This document shows, piece after piece, positions 6,405 through 9,434 of a stretch of DNA of 9,434 nt (positions within the stretch are counted from its first letter, which is position 1; the number at the start of each line of letters is the position of its first letter). Made by a program: the position numbers and the translations under genes. Under the pieces are notes generated by a model. It was not told the origin of the DNA. It worked only from the letters and a program-made list of their open reading frames with translations, and did no database searches. The stretch is from Methylococcaceae bacterium (GTDB lineage: Bacteria; Pseudomonadota; Gammaproteobacteria; Methylococcales; Methylomonadaceae): positions 1-9,434 of the forward strand of contig JAKIVF010000127.1 of NCBI GenBank assembly GCA_021647145.1. Direction: 5' to 3'.

Positions 6405-8051
6405 ATGATTAATAAAATTGCAGATAAAGCGATACTTATTTATCCAAAATTTGATACTCAAGCAACTTTCTGGAGCTATGCAGCTAGTCTTAAAATGTAT
6501 GCGCCGTTAAACCAATATGGATTACCTAAACGATTATTGCCACCTCTAGGGTTAATGGGATTGTTTAATTATCTTAAGCCATACTATCATTCGATTTGTC
6601 TGATTGATAGAAATGTTGATCCCAGGTCTCTGAATGTCTTATTAACAGATGTAGATCATGTTTTTATGGGAGGAATGCTAGCTCAGGAAAAAAACATGAT
6701 AAAAGATGCAATTTACATTAGAAATATGAATAAGACTTTAATTGTTGGAGGAACTGCAATTACCCCGGAGTCTGATCTTGTCAGTATAGCTAATCATTTA
6801 GTTGAAAATGAAGTTGAGGGGGTTATTGAAGAGCTGGTAGAAGGGTTAAAAAATGGAAAAGCAAAACATTATTACAAGGGTGGGCTTAGTTCGTCTGAGT
6901 ATTTTTTTCAGCCAGATTATAGCTCAATTAATTTGAATGATTATGTGCATATGGCGGTGCAGATTAGCCGCGGCTGTCCCGAAAATTGTGAGTTTTGTGA
7001 TATTCCCTCTCGCTTTGGTAAAGCTTATCGAGTCACTCCATGGAAAAATACTGAAAAGTCTTTTCGTCAAATGAAAGAACTGGGGTGGACAGGACAAGTA
7101 TTTATTGTTGATGATAATTTTATTGGAAACCCGAGAAAGGCACTGGATGTATTGAAAAATCTTTATAAAATTGGTGAAAAAATTGCATATCATCATCTGA
7201 AATATACCGAATTAACACTACGTCTGGCTGATGAGTCACCGATTATGAGAGAATTGAGGCACTGGTTTCATAAAACTAATTTCATCAATGGCTTTTATGG
7301 TGTAGAAACTCCAAATGAAGCATCTTTATTGGAAACAAAAAAAAACCAGAATCTCCGTGGTAAAAAAAGCCTGGTTGAAAAGTTGAATTTTATTTCTGAA
7401 CAAACAGGAGGAGGGGTAATGATGGGTATGATCTATGGATTTGATCACGATACTAATGATTCCGTGCAGGAATTTATTGATTTTGTTAATGCAAGTAATG
7501 CACCTATTGTGATGGCTGGGCTTTTGAATGTTTTACCCTGTACTCCATTAATGCTACGAATGCAAAAGGAAGGGCGGTATAGAAAATCGACTAGTGGTAA
7601 TAATTCTGATGGCATTATTAATTTTATTCCTTATAACTTTTCTATCCAGCAGGCTGAAAAGAATTATTTAACTATTCTACAAGGGATATATCAGCCAAAA
7701 GCTTATTTTAAACGTGTGATGAGACATTTAGAATTAATTGACCCTGAATTGCATAGTAATCAAGGTACTGGTGTTGATGCAACACAGTATTTATTTAAAA
7801 TTCTGACAAGAAAGCATGCATTGATATATTGGCGATACTTACCAAAGGCACTAATTATTGCAAAAAAACGAAGAGGGTTTATTGCATCCGAATATATGGC
7901 TGTTGTGAAAGAATATTTTTCTCTCTGTGGGCAATATACACATTTTTCAAGTCAAATAACTGCGCAACAAAAAAATGTTCGGACAAGAAAGTATGAAGAT
8001 TGGCAAAAATTTTCATGGAAAGAAAATATGCGCTTCTTAAAGTTAAGTTAA
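6405..8051 (+). CDS. B12-binding radical SAM protein with DUF4070-type C-terminus, substrate unknown
   Basis: This 548-residue protein is probably a cobalamin-dependent radical SAM methylase-type enzyme. Residues 8-150 form a Rossmann-like B12-binding region: KAILIYPKFDTQATFW at the start, LLPPLGLMGLFNYLKP (44-59), LIDRNVDP (66-73) and TLIVGGTAITPES (111-123). The radical SAM cluster motif is CPENCEFC with Cys191, Cys195 and Cys198, followed by VFIVDDNFIG (232-241), FYGVETPNEASLLETKK (297-313) and MGMIYGFDHD (340-349). AGLLNVLPCTPL (371-382) and IINFIPYNF (404-412) match the DUF4070 part found in the hopanoid C-2 methylase HpnP and many uncharacterised relatives. The classic DxHxxG cobalamin motif is not seen, as is common in this branch. 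A basic, aromatic-rich tail of about 80 residues extends past DUF4070. The family usually has LPGTPL where this protein has LPCTPL (Cys379). It is not called hpnP: no hopanoid gene is nearby, and the sequence seen does not settle the substrate. Confidence 0.87.
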   Translation: MINKIADKAILIYPKFDTQATFWSYAASLKMYAPLNQYGLPKRLLPPLGLMGLFNYLKPYYHSICLIDRNVDPRSLNVLLTDVDHVFMGGMLAQEKNMIKDAIYIRNMNKTLIVGGTAITPESDLVSIANHLVENEVEGVIEELVEGLKNGKAKHYYKGGLSSSEYFFQPDYSSINLNDYVHMAVQISRGCPENCEFCDIPSRFGKAYRVTPWKNTEKSFRQMKELGWTGQVFIVDDNFIGNPRKALDVLKNLYKIGEKIAYHHLKYTELTLRLADESPIMRELRHWFHKTNFINGFYGVETPNEASLLETKKNQNLRGKKSLVEKLNFISEQTGGGVMMGMIYGFDHDTNDSVQEFIDFVNASNAPIVMAGLLNVLPCTPLMLRMQKEGRYRKSTSGNNSDGIINFIPYNFSIQQAEKNYLTILQGIYQPKAYFKRVMRHLELIDPELHSNQGTGVDATQYLFKILTRKHALIYWRYLPKALIIAKKRRGFIASEYMAVVKEYFSLCGQYTHFSSQITAQQKNVRTRKYEDWQKFSWKENMRFLKLS

Positions 8052-8248
8052 TAAATAGCTTAGGTTTTTTGTTGTTGAATAAAGTTCGTCAAAGAGGTGA
8101 TGAAAAAAATATAATTAGCCAAGAGAAATATTCATTGATTATTAAGGTATTAATTCATAGAATCTATCCATAATTTTGTGTATTGTTAACTTTATTATAA
8201 ATAATTTTAATTATTTAAATTAGTAATATTATAGTGGGTGCTAAAGAT

Positions 8249-9434
8249 ATGAACAAAAAAAATAAGATATCAAAATTTTTTTCAATTTTTATTTTTCTAT
8301 ATTTATTTAGTTCAACAGTTTTTGCTGAACTTAATGCTCAATGGGCACTAGATGAAAATAGTGGAACTATTGCTAATGATCAATCTGGAAATGGCATCCA
8401 TTTAAACCTTAATAATATGTCCGAGACCAATTGGGTTTCTGGACAATTTAATTCTGCATTAGACTTTAATGGCTCTAATCAAGATGCCTCTATTTCTAGC
8501 GGTACAAGTGCCTTACAAACAGAATCAGTTACTCTTTCGGCATGGGTTTATCCAGAAGCAACTTCTGGTGATCGATGGGTTTTAGCTCAAGGTAACAATT
8601 TTGGTCTATATCTCAAGCCAGGAAATCAAACGGCTATTTTCTATATTAAAAAACCAGGCAGTGGATGGACAGGCATTTCAACACCAGGAAATAGTATTTT
8701 GTTTAATGAATGGCAACATATTGCTGCCTCTTTCAATGCAAGTACAAATGCCTTAAAGATTTATGTTAATGGTGTTGTGGTTAATACTATTAATAATTAT
8801 CATGATATTAGTTATACTACTGGCGATGGTTTTACTATCGGCTCAATGCAAGGAACGAATTATTTTAATGGTCTTATTGATGAAGTTAACGTTTATGGCT
8901 CTGCACTAGCTGATGAAGATGTTTTTCAATTATCAGAAGTTGTCGATGATACTCCGCCAGTTATTACTTTAAATGGTGCAAGTCCTGTTTTTGTTACTGT
9001 TGATACTATATATACAGATGAAGGGGCAACGGCTATAGATAATGTTGATGGTTCCGTTACTGTGTCACATGATGCTGATTCGGTAGTCAACACAGCTGTT
9101 GAAGGTAGTTATATTGTAACTTTTACTGCAACGGATTCTGTAGGAAATATGGCTAATACTACTCGTACTGTTAATGTAATCAGTGGTACAGCACCTATCA
9201 TTACCCTGACAGGAGGAAATTCAATTACTATACCTCTTAATATCGTTTATACTGATCCCGGTGTTAGTGCGGTTGATAGTAATGGAGATTCTGTTGGTGT
9301 AGATATTGATACTTCAAATGTTGATATCTATGTTGCGGGTAATTACACAGTAACTTATACTGCAACTGATTCAAATGGCCTTATCTCAACAGTAACACGT
9401 GCAGTCACTGTGGTGGGAGCAGTTCCTGGCACAA
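8249..9434 (+). CDS. Secreted LamG-domain protein with Ig-like DUF5011-type repeats (5' part, runs off the window)
   Basis: An open frame from ATG 8249 runs 395 codons to the window edge without a stop, so the gene is incomplete here. Seen: a signal peptide (basic MNKKNKISK, hydrophobic 10-25, probable cleavage after VFA at 26); a LamG / concanavalin A-like lectin fold at about 30-228, with LDFNGSNQDASI, SVTLSAWVYPEA, NEWQHIAASFN and FNGLIDEVNVYGSALADED as family-typical segments; then two Ig-like repeats at about 235-310 and 315-388, each with ITL near its start and a TATDS motif near its end, as in DUF5011 domains. Such proteins are exported and often bind carbohydrate or act in adhesion; the ligand is not known. 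More repeats or an anchoring or secretion domain probably follow. The start has only a weak ribosome binding site (GTGGGTG, 8234-8240), but the signal peptide supports it. The gap of 197 bp upstream holds no gene. Confidence 0.85.
   Translation, partial: MNKKNKISKFFSIFIFLYLFSSTVFAELNAQWALDENSGTIANDQSGNGIHLNLNNMSETNWVSGQFNSALDFNGSNQDASISSGTSALQTESVTLSAWVYPEATSGDRWVLAQGNNFGLYLKPGNQTAIFYIKKPGSGWTGISTPGNSILFNEWQHIAASFNASTNALKIYVNGVVVNTINNYHDISYTTGDGFTIGSMQGTNYFNGLIDEVNVYGSALADEDVFQLSEVVDDTPPVITLNGASPVFVTVDTIYTDEGATAIDNVDGSVTVSHDADSVVNTAVEGSYIVTFTATDSVGNMANTTRTVNVISGTAPIITLTGGNSITIPLNIVYTDPGVSAVDSNGDSVGVDIDTSNVDIYVAGNYTVTYTATDSNGLISTVTRAVTVVGAVPGT
8951..9412 (+). repeat. Two tandem Ig-like (DUF5011-type) repeats encoded in the LamG gene
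   Basis: Unit 1 spans 8951-9178 (residues 235-310) and unit 2 spans 9191-9412 (residues 315-388). Both share the pattern P-x-ITL ... YTD-x-G ... A-x-D ... G-x-Y-x-VT-x-TATDS ... TR-x-V-x-V. The DNA copies have diverged well beyond recent duplication, so this is an old modular array, cut by the window end. Confidence 0.8.

Noticed and set aside
6405..8051. Naming the radical SAM gene hpnP (hopanoid C-2 methylase)
   Set aside because: The domain architecture fits, but the DUF4070 family is broad, no hopanoid genes are near, and no residue seen settles the substrate.
8041..8080. Terminator after the radical SAM gene near the T-run at 8065-8070
   Set aside because: Only a 4-base TAAG/CTTA stem can be drawn before the T-run, too weak to call.
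8100..8114. Tiny open frame MKKI preceded by AGAGG
   Set aside because: Only four codons, with a spacing of 2 bases from AGAGG to ATG; nothing supports a leader peptide or a gene remnant.

Overview
The window looks like a low-GC chromosomal segment of a Gram-negative methylotroph. A gammaproteobacterial methanotroph (Methylococcales type) is the best guess. The reasons are a lanthanide-type methanol dehydrogenase (XoxF) with its periplasmic partner XoxJ, a proteobacterial-type glycogen enzyme GlgC beside a GH77 4-alpha-glucanotransferase, and strong Shine-Dalgarno sites in front of several genes. The taxonomic call is inference; no rRNA or marker gene is present.

Layout. (1) 1-3015, plus strand: a glycogen / alpha-glucan pair, glgC (ADP-glucose pyrophosphorylase) and malQ (4-alpha-glucanotransferase), separated by 185 bp. 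(2) 3016-3113: a short convergent gap. (3) 3114-5965, minus strand: xoxF (transcribed first) then xoxJ, with a strong intrinsic terminator hairpin in the 137-bp gap between them. (4) 5966-6404: a 439-bp divergent intergenic region holding the xoxF leader, several short dyad symmetries and, on the other side, a purine-rich leader. (5) 6405-8051, plus strand: a B12-binding radical SAM protein with a DUF4070-type C-terminal part, of unknown substrate. (6) 8052-8248: an AT-rich gap with no gene I can support. (7) 8249 to the window end, plus strand: the 5' part of a secreted protein with a LamG / concanavalin A-like domain followed by Ig-like DUF5011-type repeats. Its reading frame is still open at base 9434.

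How the genes fit together. XoxF oxidises methanol to formaldehyde (or formate) in the periplasm using PQQ and a lanthanide. XoxJ is the periplasmic solute-binding-like protein that accompanies it. The cytochrome acceptor XoxG is not in the window. GlgC and MalQ would store assimilated carbon as glycogen and remodel it. The radical SAM protein and the LamG protein have no demonstrated link to methanol oxidation; they are neighbours only. No mobile element, tRNA, rRNA or CRISPR array was seen. Nothing here is clearly a new system. The least explained items are the radical SAM gene divergent from xoxF and the regulatory DNA between them.
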